Shown: in pieces, positions 18,507 to 30,071 of the stretch
Position numbering within the stretch: the stretch's first letter is position 1
Layout: each line of letters opens with the position of its first letter
Assembly (NCBI RefSeq): GCF_037042905.1
Contig: NC_087249.1
Span: forward strand, 35,665,401-35,729,400
Direction of reading: 5' to 3'
Length of the DNA: 64,000 nt
Source of the DNA: Lytechinus pictus
Taxonomy: Eukaryota; Echinodermata; Echinoidea; Temnopleuroida; Toxopneustidae
Notes under the pieces: model-generated
Database searches by the model: none
What the model was told of the DNA's origin: nothing
The model's input: the letters and a program-made list of their open reading frames with translations, nothing else
Made by a program: the position numbers and the translations under genes

Positions 18507-20019
18507 ATTTTTTGCAATTTTTGGTGGATATTTGTTATAAATGTGAAAATTGATACTCTCACCAAAAATTAGCATTCTACTAGCTTAAAGATAAATTCCA
18601 GTTTTGGTAACGATCTAAAAATGACTTTTTACAGAATCTAATATAATGACCACCTAAGTGTCTGTTTGTATGAATAAAAAATATGTGCCAAAGGATTCTG
18701 GAAGAAATTGTGTAATTGCTGAGAAATAAGCAAAATAAGCGCGGATTCGGTCACTTCCGTCGGGTCTTTATTTAAGCAATAATAATACACTGTCCCACGT
18801 GTGCCTATCTGTGTTGGTGATCTTCAGTGTGAACATTTTTCAGCGTAGATTTCAAGATTTCACAAAGTTCAGTTTATGTAACTGCACCAGATCTAGATCC
18901 TCGATGATATACTGACAATTAAGCCTTGTTTTACAGACTTTCTCATGAAATCAGTGTTTACTGCAAATACTGGAATTTCTCTTTAATAATAGAGTTAAAG
19001 GCAAAAACATTTTAAAAAAAATTTAGGGCAAATTTCATATGCTTATTTGCATACTTAATCAATGAAAAAAATATAAACAATTAATTTTTGTCTTGTAAAT
19101 TTGATGCAGAAGTACATGAAATTGCTGATAGTACACTTAATTGCTTGTAAAATCAAACGCACCCAAATATGCGGAAGTCTACTACACAGTCTGCTTGCGT
19201 GAGTGGCTGTATAATAGAAAACATAAAGTTCAACAAATCCACACTTTAGATATTTTGAACTTGAAAAAAATGAGGCAAATAGGCTAAAACCATGTAGTAT
19301 TATAGTTTTAAGTAGTTTTTAGTATAATTCTTAATTGACCATGCAGTGTTCCAACTTACCCCATACCATGTTCCAACTTACCTCGTATTGGGGTAAGTTG
19401 GAACGTTTGCGATGGTCTTGTTCAAGGTGGATTTTTTCAGTAACCATAACAGAGTTAAAAATTTTATGGGGTACATTTGAAGCCCTTAGAGATATGCTTC
19501 AAGCTGACATAGTGATTGTTTCTCGAATAAAATCTATTTGGATTTTACAGCCATTTTTGTCAAAAATGTTCCAACTAACCCCGGTCTCCCCTACAGTTAT
19601 GATTTTTGGTCGAAAAACACAATTTGCATTGACTTTTTACACGGAATCACGTAAATAATGAAAAAATACACTAACTTTTTAATGTAATGCAACATAATAA
19701 AGCTAGAATGTTTTCTCCTCAAATATGCATGTCCATTTTGCATCACTCCGTAACCATGTTTATGAATATTAATATCTCATTAATTCAGTGGATCAAAAAA
19801 ACAAATGTTATTATTTTGAAAAGTGGGTTTCAGCAACTACTATCAGGTACCATTTCTTTGTAATTAACTATTCAAATATGGGTGATATCTTTGTTTGAAT
19901 GTAAAAAAATTGTTTCTGAATGTCACTGCGTAACCGTGGAACTGCCCATTACTCGCATTTCTAGATACCTTGACCATCTTTCAAGCAGACGATTCCCTCA
20001 ATAAAAAGGTCTTCCGCAA
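18507..20019. other. Intron filler with old repeat fragments
   Basis: 18507-18620 continues the G/C-run repeat broken by DIRS-A. 19335-19600 has an inverted repeat around CCAACTTACCTCGTATTGGG with GGTAAGTTGGAAC, plus further CCAACTTACCCC copies; the same word occurs near 8850 in repeat R. The rest is AT-rich and no coding sequence is recognised. Confidence 0.5.
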
Positions 20020-20890
20020 AACTACACATACGGACAAGTATTTTGATTTCCATTCAAATCATCCATAAGAATATAAATTAGGTGTGATCCATACTTTGTT
20101 CCATCAAGTGGAAACAGTAGTCACAAAACAAGAGGAAATCATTGAAAAGAAGAGAACTGTCTGTAAAGCACTTTCGAAGTGTGGTTATCCCAAGTGGGCT
20201 ATTTAAAGAGTTTGCAACCATCTGGGGAGTGTTTCATCAACATTTTCATCCGACAAGTTGTCAGATCTGACATCTTTCTCTGATGTTGATTGGCTGAGAG
20301 GTACTGTTACTATGGTAACTGTCGGATAAAATGGGACTTGTCGGATAAAACGTCCGACAAGTCCTTTCATGAAACGTCCCCCAGGTCAACAACAAGTCAT
20401 CAGTTAGATCTTCAACTACATGTACTACGAAAGGTTAAGTCATTTTGCCGTACATCAAGGGTCTATCTGAAGCACTAAAGCTGAACTTTCGTAAACATGG
20501 ATTTAGAGTGTGCTTCAAACCAACTAGAACTTTGAAGCAATTCCTTGTAGCTCCCAAGGATAAGACTGATAAGAAGAACCTTTCTGGTGTGCTTTATAGG
20601 ATTCCTTGCCAAGGAATAACTTCAAGTGGTGTGTGCAAAAAATCCTACATCTAGGGAAACGGAACGTTCCCTGAAGACTAGATTTTTGGAACATTGTTGC
20701 CCGAGGTCCGTGTCGTCAGAAATTTCTCAGCACATTCATATTGAATCGCCGGGACATACCGTGGACCTCAACAAGGTGGAGATCCTAGACAAGGAGGATA
20801 GATGGTTTGAGAGAGGAGTGAAGGAAGCCATCTACATAAAGGTGCACCAACCTTCGCTGAATCGTTACGGGGGCCAATAACAACTTTATG
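20020..20890 (+). pseudogene. Penelope-like element fragment with GIY-YIG domain
   Basis: Frames on the plus strand encode the end of a Penelope-type RT and its endonuclease. They read THTDKYFDFHSNHP (then TAA), YKLGVIHTLFHQVETVV (20030-20205), then KGLSEALKLNFRKHGFRV (20445-20520), LSGVLYRIPC, CKKSYI, then ERSLKTRFLEH and RWFERGVKEAIYIKVHQPSL (to 20880). This is the C-terminal RT plus GIY-YIG order. Stops, a frameshift between SYI and ERS, and a MITE at 20223-20383 make it non-functional. It belongs to a different subtype from the fragments at 46297 and 57023. Confidence 0.8.
20223..20383. mobile_element. MITE inside the Penelope-like fragment
   Basis: The ends TGGGGAGTGTTTCATCA and TTTCATGAAACGTCCCCCA are imperfect inverted repeats, with inner ATCCGACAAGTTGTCAG/GACAAGTCC inversions. 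It interrupts the coding frame of the surrounding element. Confidence 0.65.
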
Positions 20891-21275
20891 ACCCAATTCT
20901 TTGCTGTTACGTCACTTCCGGTGAAGATCAGAAGGTCGTATCACTGAAGACTAAAGTGTGCAGTCAAAAATTTGGAGATAAATGATTTTTGAAGAATTTC
21001 ATTTGCATTAGGATCAAGTTTAAAATTGTGATATACACCAATATAATTAAGTGTCTCCTACCTTCCCCCTTCCTGCCAGCTTGTGATTGTAAATTAGAGA
21101 TACCATGTAGTGGCTAATAATCATAGATTACATCTACATAGAATTTACTTACCAGCTTGTTATTATACATTAAAGAACTCAGTGATTACATAGAATTTTA
21201 CTACAAACATGTGATTGTACATAATAAAAAATAAGTAGCTTGTGATTGTACATTAGAGGTACCAGATGAATAATA
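20891..21275. other. Intron, nothing coding
   Basis: AT-rich with several near-repeats of AGCTTGTGATTGTACATTAG (21080, 21140, 21235). The same word recurs at 22253-22350 across the NCDN exon border, so it is a local tandem duplication around that exon's donor side. Confidence 0.5.
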
Positions 21276-22238
21276 CCTCAGTCTCATTTCCCCTACGGCG
21301 GCCATATGTCGAGTCGAAAACAGCCGGGTTTTTTTTTTTTCATTTTTATTCAAACCACCTATACAGTGCGTCCCACAAAAAACGAAACCGACATTTAGCG
21401 ATGATTTATCATAACTTAATCATAAATACCATAGACAAATGACCTATCAATGCAAAGATTAGAATCTCCTCTTCCATCTGATATCACTTAGAATATTTTT
21501 TATTCACGCATGAGTGAGCAAAAACAATTTGAAGAAAGGATACCAAAAACTCATTTGGCGGGGGGTATCTGAATTTCAAAAAGAAAATCACATGCCTAAA
21601 AAGTTCAATATATGCTCTTTTATTTGATACCATAATCACAAAAATGGTCAAGAAGTAAAAAAAGTTATGTTCCCTTGAAACAATGCTTGTATTTCCATAA
21701 TTTCATTAAATAAACATATTTTCACCGGTTTCCCACAGAAGCTATCGCACGGTTAACAAATGACTTAATGCATGGCTGATCGTCAACAAAACGGAGTGTC
21801 GAGTGAGTTTGAACGCTACCCTGTAAAACCTCTTCATTATATGAAATTATTGAAATTCAAGCCTTATTTCAAATAACCAGAACTTTGTTATTTCTTGACC
21901 ATTTTCTGTAACTGAGGTATCAAATTAAAGAGCAGATATTGAACTTTTTTAAAATGTGGTTTTCTTTTTGAAACCCAGATACAGCCCGCCAAATGACTTT
22001 TTGGTATCCCCTCTTCAAATTGTTTTTGCTCACTCATGCGTGAATGAAAAATTATCGTAATTTCAGATGAAAGAGGAGATTCTAAGCTTTACAATGGTAG
22101 GTCATTTGTTTATTTTATTTGTGATTAAATTATGATAAATCTCGGTTTCGTTTTTTGTGGGACGCACTGTATGTAGCTGGTACAAATAAATGTTAAAATG
22201 GCTGTTTTCTACTCGCCGTAGAGGAAATGTGGTTGAAG
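21276..22238. mobile_element. TA-flanked MITE M1, interrupted copy
   Basis: Left end CCTCAGTCTCATTTCCCCTA, right end GAGGAAATGTGGTTGAAG, with TA on both sides. The uninterrupted 147-bp version is at 29924-30070. The shared core CGAGTCGAAAACAGCCG is cut by the element at 21364-22169. Confidence 0.75.
21364..22169. mobile_element. Tc1/mariner-like non-autonomous foldback element
   Basis: The ends CAGTGCGTCCCACAAAAAAC and GTTTTTTGTGGGACGCACTG are perfect inverted repeats flanked by the dinucleotide TA (21362-21363, 22170-22171). Comparison with the empty copy at 29924-30070 shows TA at the insertion point. The inverted similarity extends about 370 bp inward on each side (GAGTGAGCAAAAACAATTTG and its complement). 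No transposase frame remains. It ends 165 bp from the NCDN exon at 22334. Confidence 0.85.
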
Positions 22239-22333
22239 TATAACTAAGTAGCTTGGAATTGTACATAAGACATACCATATAATAACTTAGTAGCTTGTGA
22301 TTGTGCATCATAGATTACATAGAATTTACTTAC

Positions 22334-22457
22334 CAGCTTGTGGTTGTACATTAGAAATGAGACCGAGTAGTTCAGTGAATACTGGATGAGTTTTGACAAC
22401 ATCTTGGTCCTGAAGTGACATGTTCAAGAAAATACTGCTCAAAGAAACTAGAGCTTC
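22334..22457 (-). CDS. NCDN: Neurochondrin exon (fifth in window)
   Basis: A 124-nt exon with acceptor ...tttaatgcag| at 22458-22460 and donor G|gtaagt at 22334/22333. It enters in phase 0, matching the phase-0 end of the exon at 54667, and leaves one base. The 41 residues begin EALVSLSSIFLNMSLQDQ and end in FTELLGLISNVQPQA. They line up with the NCDN helical-repeat segment that in vertebrates reads LQTCCHIFLNLVV. The intron before it is 32.2 kb and the one after it 21.6 kb. NCDN is a mainly cytoplasmic helical-repeat protein known in vertebrates for roles in neurons. Confidence 0.82.
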
Positions 22458-23639
22458 CTGCATTAAATAAGATCAAAGTACATGTATGGTTTCACAAAAA
22501 TGTCAAAACATAGAAATTGGATATGCCATTTTCACCAGGCTTAGTATCATGATACATATAGCCACTAATTAATTATTTGACAATCACTGTTCACATAATT
22601 TTTTTCTCCAGCTAATGCTAGTTTAAACCAGGTGCAATAACATTGGTCTAATACCAATACGTCCAATTACCAACTCGTCTACTACTATTTGGTCTACCAT
22701 CAGTTCATCCACTATCCACAGGGTCTAATTACCATTTTGTCCACTCACCATTTTGTCTAACCAGTTGGTCCAAGGCCCATCATTTAGTCCATAAACCATT
22801 TGGTCTCATTTAACTAAGTGTTAATTGGGCAAAATAAATGAAAAAAAAAGTGAAATTGACCAATTGTTATGAGACGGAATGGTAATAGACAAACTTGTAT
22901 TATTAGACAAAGTGATTTTTGGACCAAATGGTTATTGCACCAAATGTTTGTTAGATGAAATGTTGATGGATGAAATAGCATGAACAGCAACTGAAGAAAT
23001 TGAAAAAGCACTTCATTGAAATCCCAGTGCATCAAAATTTTAGGCCATATTGTGGTGTTAATAGTCGATTGCTAAAACAATGGAGGAAAGAGGGAATGAC
23101 GTCAAATGTCCAATCATTTTTTGATGACATAACACATTTCACAAACATAAATGTGTTAGTAAAAAGCTTTTGACAGGAGAAAATCAAAATTATTGACCAC
23201 CTAAACAGAGTGGTCCATGGAGATCTAAATTATGCTAATAATTTATAGATCTAGTGGATATGACATACCCAGACCTTCCATCCTTCTACAAAAAAAAGTA
23301 TTCTTAGAAGGATAAAAAAAGTATTTTTTGACAAAAAATGTATTTTTAAAAATTTGTCTCGACGTTACAATTGCCAGCCTGTTGTAGTGAGATCGGTGAA
23401 AAAAACATGTGAAATGACTCTACTTGAAAACTTGATAATTCACCATTTTAAACATGTGCTCACAGGCAAGAATTTACTCGTTCTTTTCATGCAACAAGTT
23501 ACTGGCCTGGTCTGGGACCATCGGACCGGCGCTTGTGTCACGCGCTGTGTATAATAGATACTCCATGATCAGAAATTTAAAAAAAGTAACAAATCAATAA
23601 TTGTATCAAAAGTTCATTGTGAAATAACTGGGATGGAAT
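22458..23639. repeat. Degenerate ACCATTTGGTCTA foldback repeat and spacer
   Basis: 22640-22800 holds loosely tandem units such as ACCATTTTGTCCACTCACCA. 22855-22985 has the same words inverted (TTTTTGGACCAAATGGTTAT). The rest is AT-rich, with no coding signal. Confidence 0.55.
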
Positions 23640-23920
23640 AACATTTGTCGTGAGAGTCTTGCATGTAAACCTTAATGTTGAACTCAAATTACCTTTGACC
23701 TTACCATGTGACCTCCGAACACAATGCAGGTCTCTTAAGTACTGCTACAACCAAAGTTTGATTTGAAATTGACTTATGGATGCGGAGTTATGTGTCATAA
23801 GAGAGTCTTGCAAGTAAACTTTAATGTTGACCTCAAAATGACCTTTGACCTTACCATGTGACCTCCGACTGCAGCATAACATGCAGGTCCCCTAATAGTA
23901 GAGCGGATAAGCCGAACAAT
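23640..23920. repeat. Dispersed repeat family Z, copy 1
   Basis: Two tandem units sharing GACCTTTGACCTTACCATGT and GTGACCTCCGAC. The same family is at 58530-58925. Confidence 0.7.
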
Positions 23921-24023
23921 TGTGCAAATTATGACTAAAGCATGAAACTTTCACAAGTATTAGTATATGCCGTAAGATTTATTTTAAAGATGGGAGGTAA
24001 ATTTATAAATGCCATTTTCGGCC

Positions 24024-24037
24024 GTTGCCATGGCAAC
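24024..24037. promoter_or_regulatory. Palindromic X-box-like site
   Basis: GTTGCCATGGCAAC is a perfect 14-bp palindrome matching the known consensus of RFX-family X-boxes. It lies inside an intron and an old repeat, so function is only a possibility. Five related sites are in the array at 59340-60010. Confidence 0.3.
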
Positions 24038-24179
24038 AGATTAATTTCTCCAAAATAACATACATTCCCATGTAAATGGTAACATTTGACGTTCTTGAAA
24101 TAACTGTTTTCATCATTTTTTTCTTGTGCATACTTAATCCATTATCAAACCTACCATTTACCAGAGCTATATGCTGTTC

Positions 24180-25015
24180 ACCATTGGTCTACCATTCACT
24201 GTACTTGTTGGCCTACTATACATTGTACACCTTTGTTCTACTGTCTATCATTCAGTGTAAATCATTGGTCTACCATTCACAGTACACTTGTGGTCTATAG
24301 TGTATGGCCAAAGGTGTAAATTGAATGGTTGACCAATGGTATAGAGTGTATGGTATGACAATGGTGTACAATGGTGTACAGTGAACGGTAGGCCAATGGT
24401 GTACGGTAAATGGTAGGTCAACGGTGTATGGTAATTGGTAAGCCAATGGTGTACGGTGATTGGTAGGTCAATGGTGTATGGTGTGCCAATGGTGTACTGT
24501 AAATGGTAGGTCAATGGTGTACGGTGAATGGTAGGGCAATGGTGTACAGTGTATGGTGAATGGTGTACGATGAATGGTAGGTGAATGGTGTACGGTGAAT
24601 GGTAGGTGAATGGTAGGTCAACAGTGTACGGTGTATGGTGAATGGTAGGCGAATGGTGTATGGTGTAAGGTGAATGGTAGACCAATGGTGTCCAGTGAAC
24701 GGTGGCTGAATGGTAAATGGTAGGCCAGTGAATGGTGGCTGAATGGTGAATGGTGGTCAATGGTAAACCTGTCTATAGTGGCCATGGTAGATCAATGGTG
24801 AATGGTGTTTGATCAATGGTAAATGAATGGTAAATGGTGCTCATGAATACGGTAATAGTAACGTCCCAATTATTTAAATTAGTTTGAATGGTATACCATT
24901 GGGGCTTGAATGGTATACCATTGGGGTATGATGGGTGCTGTGCGAATGGTATTCCAATGGTATATCAATGGTGTTTCAATGGTGTATGGTATTTCAATGG
25001 TATACCATTCAATTT
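24180..25015. repeat. Degenerate minisatellite of AATGGTGTACGGTGAATGG type
   Basis: Irregular tandem repeats of GGTGTACGGTGAATGGTAGG (24350-24780). The first 100 bp carry the motif inverted (GGTCTACCATTCACTGTAC), and a run of palindromes AATGGTATACCATT lies at 24890-25010. The His/Thr-rich minus-strand frame here is a by-product. Confidence 0.8.
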
Positions 25016-25954
25016 TTTTTATAAGGGACTGTATGTGCAATTTTTGTTTATCATCGGGTTACATATTTCCATCATGTATATCAGCTAGTAAGCAATCAAA
25101 TTCACAAGTCACAATCTAATTCTTAACCTCAGGAGCTCACTTTTATGACACTATAGATTATATGGTCGATTCCAACGAAAAGTGTACAAATGATGTCCAT
25201 AGGTGTCATTTTTGAACGAAGGCTTCATTTGCATTGATTTTATGTTATCCAGATGGACGGCGATGAGACCTTTTGAGCCATATATAATTCAATGTACTTT
25301 TGTGCAGTTTTTACGTTTTTATGAGCGAAAAACTGTCAAAATTGCACGTTTTTGGAAAAAAATTCTTAATGAATTTTCAAATTCCATTGTGGTAGAAATT
25401 AAATAGTGGTTTTGAGCAATATTAACGTTTCCCATAAGATTGATACATATGTCACGATTGTGTTCTGAAAATCTCACCTTTATTTTATTATCCCTCAATT
25501 TTTTATGATTTTTTTCCCAGTGGTAAAATTGGGCGTTACCTACGAATGTCAATTTCTATTAGCTTTTCCAAATGTCATGTTGTGGTAAATTTTAGACGGA
25601 TTTTTGCTTAACGCATAGCCTAATATGTTCACATAAAAAATGCATTGTATTTATTCTCCCACTTTCTATGATAAACTCCATATACACGTCGAATCCCAAA
25701 AATGACCATTTGGTCAACAAAGTACGTTACCTACGAATAATTTTATAAAACACTGTTTTGTGAACAGGTTAGTATATTAGTGAAGAATTTTCATATTATT
25801 AAACGGAAAAATGACTACTGTTACTGTTACAAAAATTTCATGATATAGAACTAGGTATTGTTGGAAATTTTTAGCAATAAAGGCTGTATTCGTAGGTAAT
25901 TCTTATGATGCAACGTGTTACCTACGAATACAAATATAGTTGCTGCCCTCCGTT

Positions 25955-26690
25955 GACACTTGTATTCACCGCGTGGCATGACGAAAACCTTTCATTTGGA
26001 AACACTATACCCCAGATTCCCTCAATCAATTCTCTTCTCCAAGTACGACAAACCATAACTGCCCCAAGCAAGCAATTTAAGTATCAAAACACCTGTTTCT
26101 GGTCCGAAGATAACACAACAGCCCGAGCAAAGCATGCCGTCATTTTAATTCACTTACTTTCCTTATTTCGAGGTCGATTTTCTTCGTTCGAACTTGAAAA
26201 TGGACTAACATTGGATTTCTGAATACAATATGCATTTGAAAACGTGATTAAATATCGAATACAATAATTTCATTCCGAAGGTCCTACTACAGGCAGAGAA
26301 GTCTTACGTAATAGCACAGCTGTTGTTTATCATTTCGTCCTTGGCTCAACGCTCATAATCTGGCCTGTGGAGGTAAAATTGAGACAGCGGGGATTACCTG
26401 GCCTAGCGGGATTGATCAGGCGTGTGTTTCATAAAGCTGTTCGTAAATAAAAAGCGACTGGTGATCCTGTCTTGCGGTAAATGGTACACACCATTGGCGA
26501 AGATCTAGCGCGCGAGAAAGGATCACCAGTCGTTCTTAAAGTCGCTCTTAACTTACGAGCAGCTTTATGAAACGGCCCCCTGGGCTTGGAAATGATTTTG
26601 GGATTTCCAAACGCAAAATGGGGTATAGAACCGCAGTTTGCAATCTGAACTGCGGTCTTTCTCCAAACGGGGGTTTGACGTAATGGCAGA
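25955..26690 (-). repeat. Dispersed repeat family R, copy 2 (inverted)
   Basis: Reverse-oriented relative of 8210-8960, carrying the same GGTCGATTTTCTTCGTTCGA and CTTACGTAATAGCACAGCTG blocks. It is itself interrupted by a MITE at 26419-26581. Confidence 0.75.
26419..26581. mobile_element. MITE with GTTTCATAAAGC termini
   Basis: The ends GTGTTTCATAAAGCTGTTCG and GAGCAGCTTTATGAAACGGC are inverted repeats, with inner GACTGGTGATC/GATCACCAGTC. It is absent from the repeat-R copy at 8210-8960. A partial relative is at 61513-61590. Confidence 0.75.
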
Positions 26691-27636
26691 ACAGAACGTT
26701 TGCACTACGTTGTACGAACATCGGAGTTGATACAACAGTTTTATGCCTGTTTCGTATTTATGTGAGTATGTTTAAACTTTTTTTATTAACGGTTTTAAAG
26801 GATACATAATACTTTGACTGTTCAATTAAAAAATATATAAAGTTGGATCGCCCTGTTCATCACATTTTCTTAGTAATAGTGGATAGTTTTAGGCTATTTG
26901 TGTGAATACTTTCCCTTTCTATAATATAGCATTGTCTTTGGGCATAATGCGTACCACAGTTGAACTCACAAGACCTAGCCCGTGATTGATACTGGAATGT
27001 ATTCGTAGGCAACATGTATTCGTAGGCAACATTGGGGAATGTGCACTGTTTATAATCCTTTGACAATGTACCTTCTCAGTTGAAATAAATATTATGCTAT
27101 GTAATACGTGAAAGTACATAAGTGTGTTAATATTTAGAGCTAAATATGCAACATTTTCACACTTGAAAACTAATTTATGATAATTGTAAATACATTGATG
27201 ACAATTTCAGATTTCCATAATTGGGAAAATGTATTTTACTTAAAATGTGATGGTGTTCTTAAACTATGTTTTAAGTTATGTCATTGGATATCCATATTAT
27301 ACTTGTTCTAATCGCTATAGTGTCTTTGAATATTTGTGTTTCACCGTTTTTTTCATTGTAATAGTATGTATTCGTAGGTAACCAAAATACGAATTCAGAC
27401 CTTTGATGATAGTAAAATTGAAAAAATGTGGTATCTATTATACGGATTGGTGTTAGTGTTGTTGCTATGAATATGATCGTGCAGTAAACTTGTCATCGCA
27501 CTGGTAAAATCTGAATATATGAATCATTTTACCTTAATACAAGTTGCGTTATTGGCGCTTAATTTGTGTTTATAGGAATTTTAAAACAAACAGATTAGAT
27601 TAGATATATTTTCCTCTGATGTTTCAGAATATCACG

Positions 27637-28124
27637 ATGGCCAAGAAACGTGTTTTAACCGAACAAGAGAAAGTGAAGCGTAGGCAAACAAGCCATGAAT
27701 TTCGAAAGAAGAGAAATGAGTCTGATCCACTTTGGCATGAAAAGGAAGCAGCAAGAATCGCAGTAAGTTTTAAAGCTTATTTTTGATAATTGTACCAAAA
27801 TATTTGACATGTAAAATGATTGAATAATAAAAGCTTATATAAAAAAACTCGATGGCTACAGTTGAAATTTCATTTGGGGATTACTTTCATAAATACGTAA
27901 GTGTCTATATCGTACATAATGTTATAATTATAAATACCAACCTTTTGTTGTATTTTCAGAAACTGTACGTTCCCAAGAGCAAATGCAACAAAGAAAAATG
28001 GGAAGCGTACAAGAAAGCGAAGAGAGAAGGTATGGCCAGGTATCGAGCAAAGAAAAAAGAAGCATCACTCCAAGCATCAGTGCCCTCGCGGCGTGGCAGA
28101 TCATTCTGGAACATTCTTCATGGC
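27637..28124 (+). CDS. Small spliced gene for a basic protein, in element K
   Basis: Two exons, 27637-27762 (42 codons, from ATG) and 27960-28124 (55 codons), are joined by a 197-bp intron with donor gtaagt and a pyrimidine-rich acceptor ttgtattttcag, both phase 0. The start ATG is the first in the frame. The 97 residues are extremely basic: EKVKRRQTSHEFRKKRN, DPLWHEKEAARIAKL, then KKAKREGMARYRAKKKEA. After exon 2 there is either a further donor (gtaatt) or read-on to a stop at 28274. Arg/Lys-Tyr-Arg patterns like RYRAKKK occur in DNA-binding tails of some invertebrate transposon proteins, but I do not recognise the family. It could be the first part of a transposase or accessory protein. Confidence 0.5.
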
Positions 28125-28274
28125 GTAATTGTTGTTTTTAAATATATTTTGATAATGCAGTTTCGAGATAGACTTTTTTTCCGTGGCAAAACTATCATGG
28201 ACATAAACAAAAATATGCCTACATGTACGTGTGTGATCATTCTTAAACACATAACCACCGGGAAAAATACTTAA

Positions 28275-29158
28275 CAGGTGTATTTTTATTTTGAAAATCC
28301 TTGATATAGTCATGGTATAAACATATCTGATGTTTAAATATTACATAAAAGAAATTAATAAGTGCAGCACAATCTATTAAGAAATGTTTGAAAAAAGCGT
28401 TACCTACGAATACATGTACGTTTAAACAATGAAAGGTATTGGCAGTTTACAGAAGCCATGATTAATTCTTATGATGATTTGTGTTTAATAGGTAATGTTT
28501 GTTATAAAGTATATTTTACATGATGTATTGTGCTAGTTACTTTGTTTTGTTTTTGTTAAATGTAATATTACTAGGATTATACTACCCACATGGTAAGTTT
28601 AAATCATAACAACCGTTGTTATAGTATATAGTAAGTATTTATTGCTTGAAAATACGATGTAAATACGTTGTACTTGTTAAGCTTGATAATAGCTACGACG
28701 GGGCTTTGATTTGAGAAGTAACCCATTCTGTCCTCATACGTAATGTGTTTGTTACCTTCGTATACATATAGTTACCTACGAATACGCATTTTTCAAATAA
28801 TTGCCGGAAGAAATATTTAAGATATGTACTAAAAATTGATCGCTGGCTAAAATTGGTACTTCATCCACTAATAATTGCATGGAATTCAGCACTTGTATTA
28901 AAAAGGTAATGAAACTACATTAAGTGAAGCAATGTCATGTTTAATGTTCACTAGTTCAAAAAAAGGTAAAGTAAATCTATTATGCAAGAAACCAGCCTAA
29001 CATGGGACTATAAAATAAGAATAATTTGTACATACAATCACTATAGCATTGTAATTAATTTACCATCTTTTGTTCAAATGAAACATATCATATGGTTTTA
29101 TAATTTTATGTGCTTGTAACACAAGTACCGTGTATTCGTAGGTAACAGGCGTTTGTCT
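28275..29158. other. Rest of element K, no exon recognised
   Basis: AT-rich, with four of the 15-bp motif copies. Downstream exons of the basic protein could be here, but none stands out. Confidence 0.4.
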
Positions 29159-29338
29159 TACTTTAACTTCACCCCCTCAGCACAAGGTCATTTTAAGAGA
29201 TTAGTGATGGCAATTTTGGTTATGAGTTGTTTAACCTATGTTTTTTGCATGCGTAAAAAGAAATAAAGTTTAAACCACTTTGAAATTTGTACTTTAAAAA
29301 ATGCGTTTTGTACACTTTTCGTTGGAATCGACCATATA

Positions 29339-29923
29339 CAGGATATGTCATGGTGGTCAATGCATGGATATATGCAGTGTACATGTAGTATGTACAGTAC
29401 ATTGTATACCATACACAACGTTCTCGCCAGGTTCACTCTGACGCTTGGCGGCGCAAAGCGACGCAAGCCGCGCAGCGGCCTCGGTGCGTGCAAAGCATGC
29501 ACGGGGGGAGGGTTCGGGAGGGGGGTGTCCCCCCTCCCGCGCGAAGCACAGTAGCTATCGAAAATATCAATATCGACGAGCTTAGATTGCTGCTAAATGC
29601 ACCACATTTTATGTCTATTTAATGCTTCTCCGGCCACACAGCCATAACGGTTGCGCGAATTGCGATTGAAGCAGAAAGGCAATTACTGATAACTTAAAAA
29701 CGTCAAAGGAAATTATTTGAAGTCAATCTCATTTCATACTTACAATTTATAGATTATTTACATCGATAAATTAACTCCATACTTTCCAATGTTCAGATCG
29801 ATATCGCTACATCCTTAGAAAGTGTGATTAAATTTGTGAATGCGTGTTGTTTCTTATGTCAATGACCGACTGCATCTACTGCGTCACGCCCTTACTAAAT
29901 CCAAAGATTGTTCCGACTTTATA
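29339..29923. other. Intron spacer with a GC-rich patch
   Basis: 29420-29560 is GC-rich (GCGGCGCAAAGCGACGCAAG) and the rest is AT-rich. No gene is recognised. Confidence 0.4.
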
Positions 29924-30070
29924 CCTTGGTCACATTTGTTCTACGGCGGCCGTACGGTGAGTCGAAAACAGCCGTTTTATCATTTTTTGTACCAGCTGAA
30001 TATAGGTGGTTTGAATAAAAATGAATAAAACGGCTGTTTTCGACTCGCCATCGAGCAAATGTGACCGAGG
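29924..30070. mobile_element. TA-flanked MITE M1, intact copy
   Basis: 147 bp with ends CCTTGGTCACATTTGTTC and GAGCAAATGTGACCGAGG, TA on both sides, and inner inverted GAGTCGAAAACAGCCGTTTT. It serves as the empty site for the element at 21364-22169. Confidence 0.8.
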
Positions 30071-30071
30071 T

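Larger units (their letters stand above)
25535..29146. repeat. Dispersed 15-bp motif GTTACCTACGAATAC, about 11 copies
   Basis: Direct copies start at 25535, 25726, 25917, 28399, 28751 (variant) and 28771; inverted copies start at 25886, 26999, 27016, 27368 and 29132. The first three direct copies are exactly 191 bp apart. The motif is not seen elsewhere in the window. Such subterminal motif sets often act as transposase binding sites, which is my inference here. Confidence 0.85.
25159..29338. mobile_element. 4.2-kb TIR element K with internal 15-bp motif array
   Basis: The ends TATATGGTCGATTCCAACG (25159) and CGTTGGAATCGACCATATA (29338) are perfect inverted repeats for at least 32 bp, going in as AAAAGTGTACAAA. 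A TA or TATA target duplication is possible but cannot be told from the palindromic ends. Inside, GTTACCTACGAATAC or a close variant occurs about eleven times in both orientations, and a small spliced gene lies at 27637-28124. An inverted repeat-R copy (25955-26690) is nested in it. The transposon class is not recognised. Confidence 0.7.

Noticed and set aside
24248-24760. 170-residue His/Thr/Tyr-rich minus-strand frame
   Set aside because: It is a read-through of the degenerate minisatellite.
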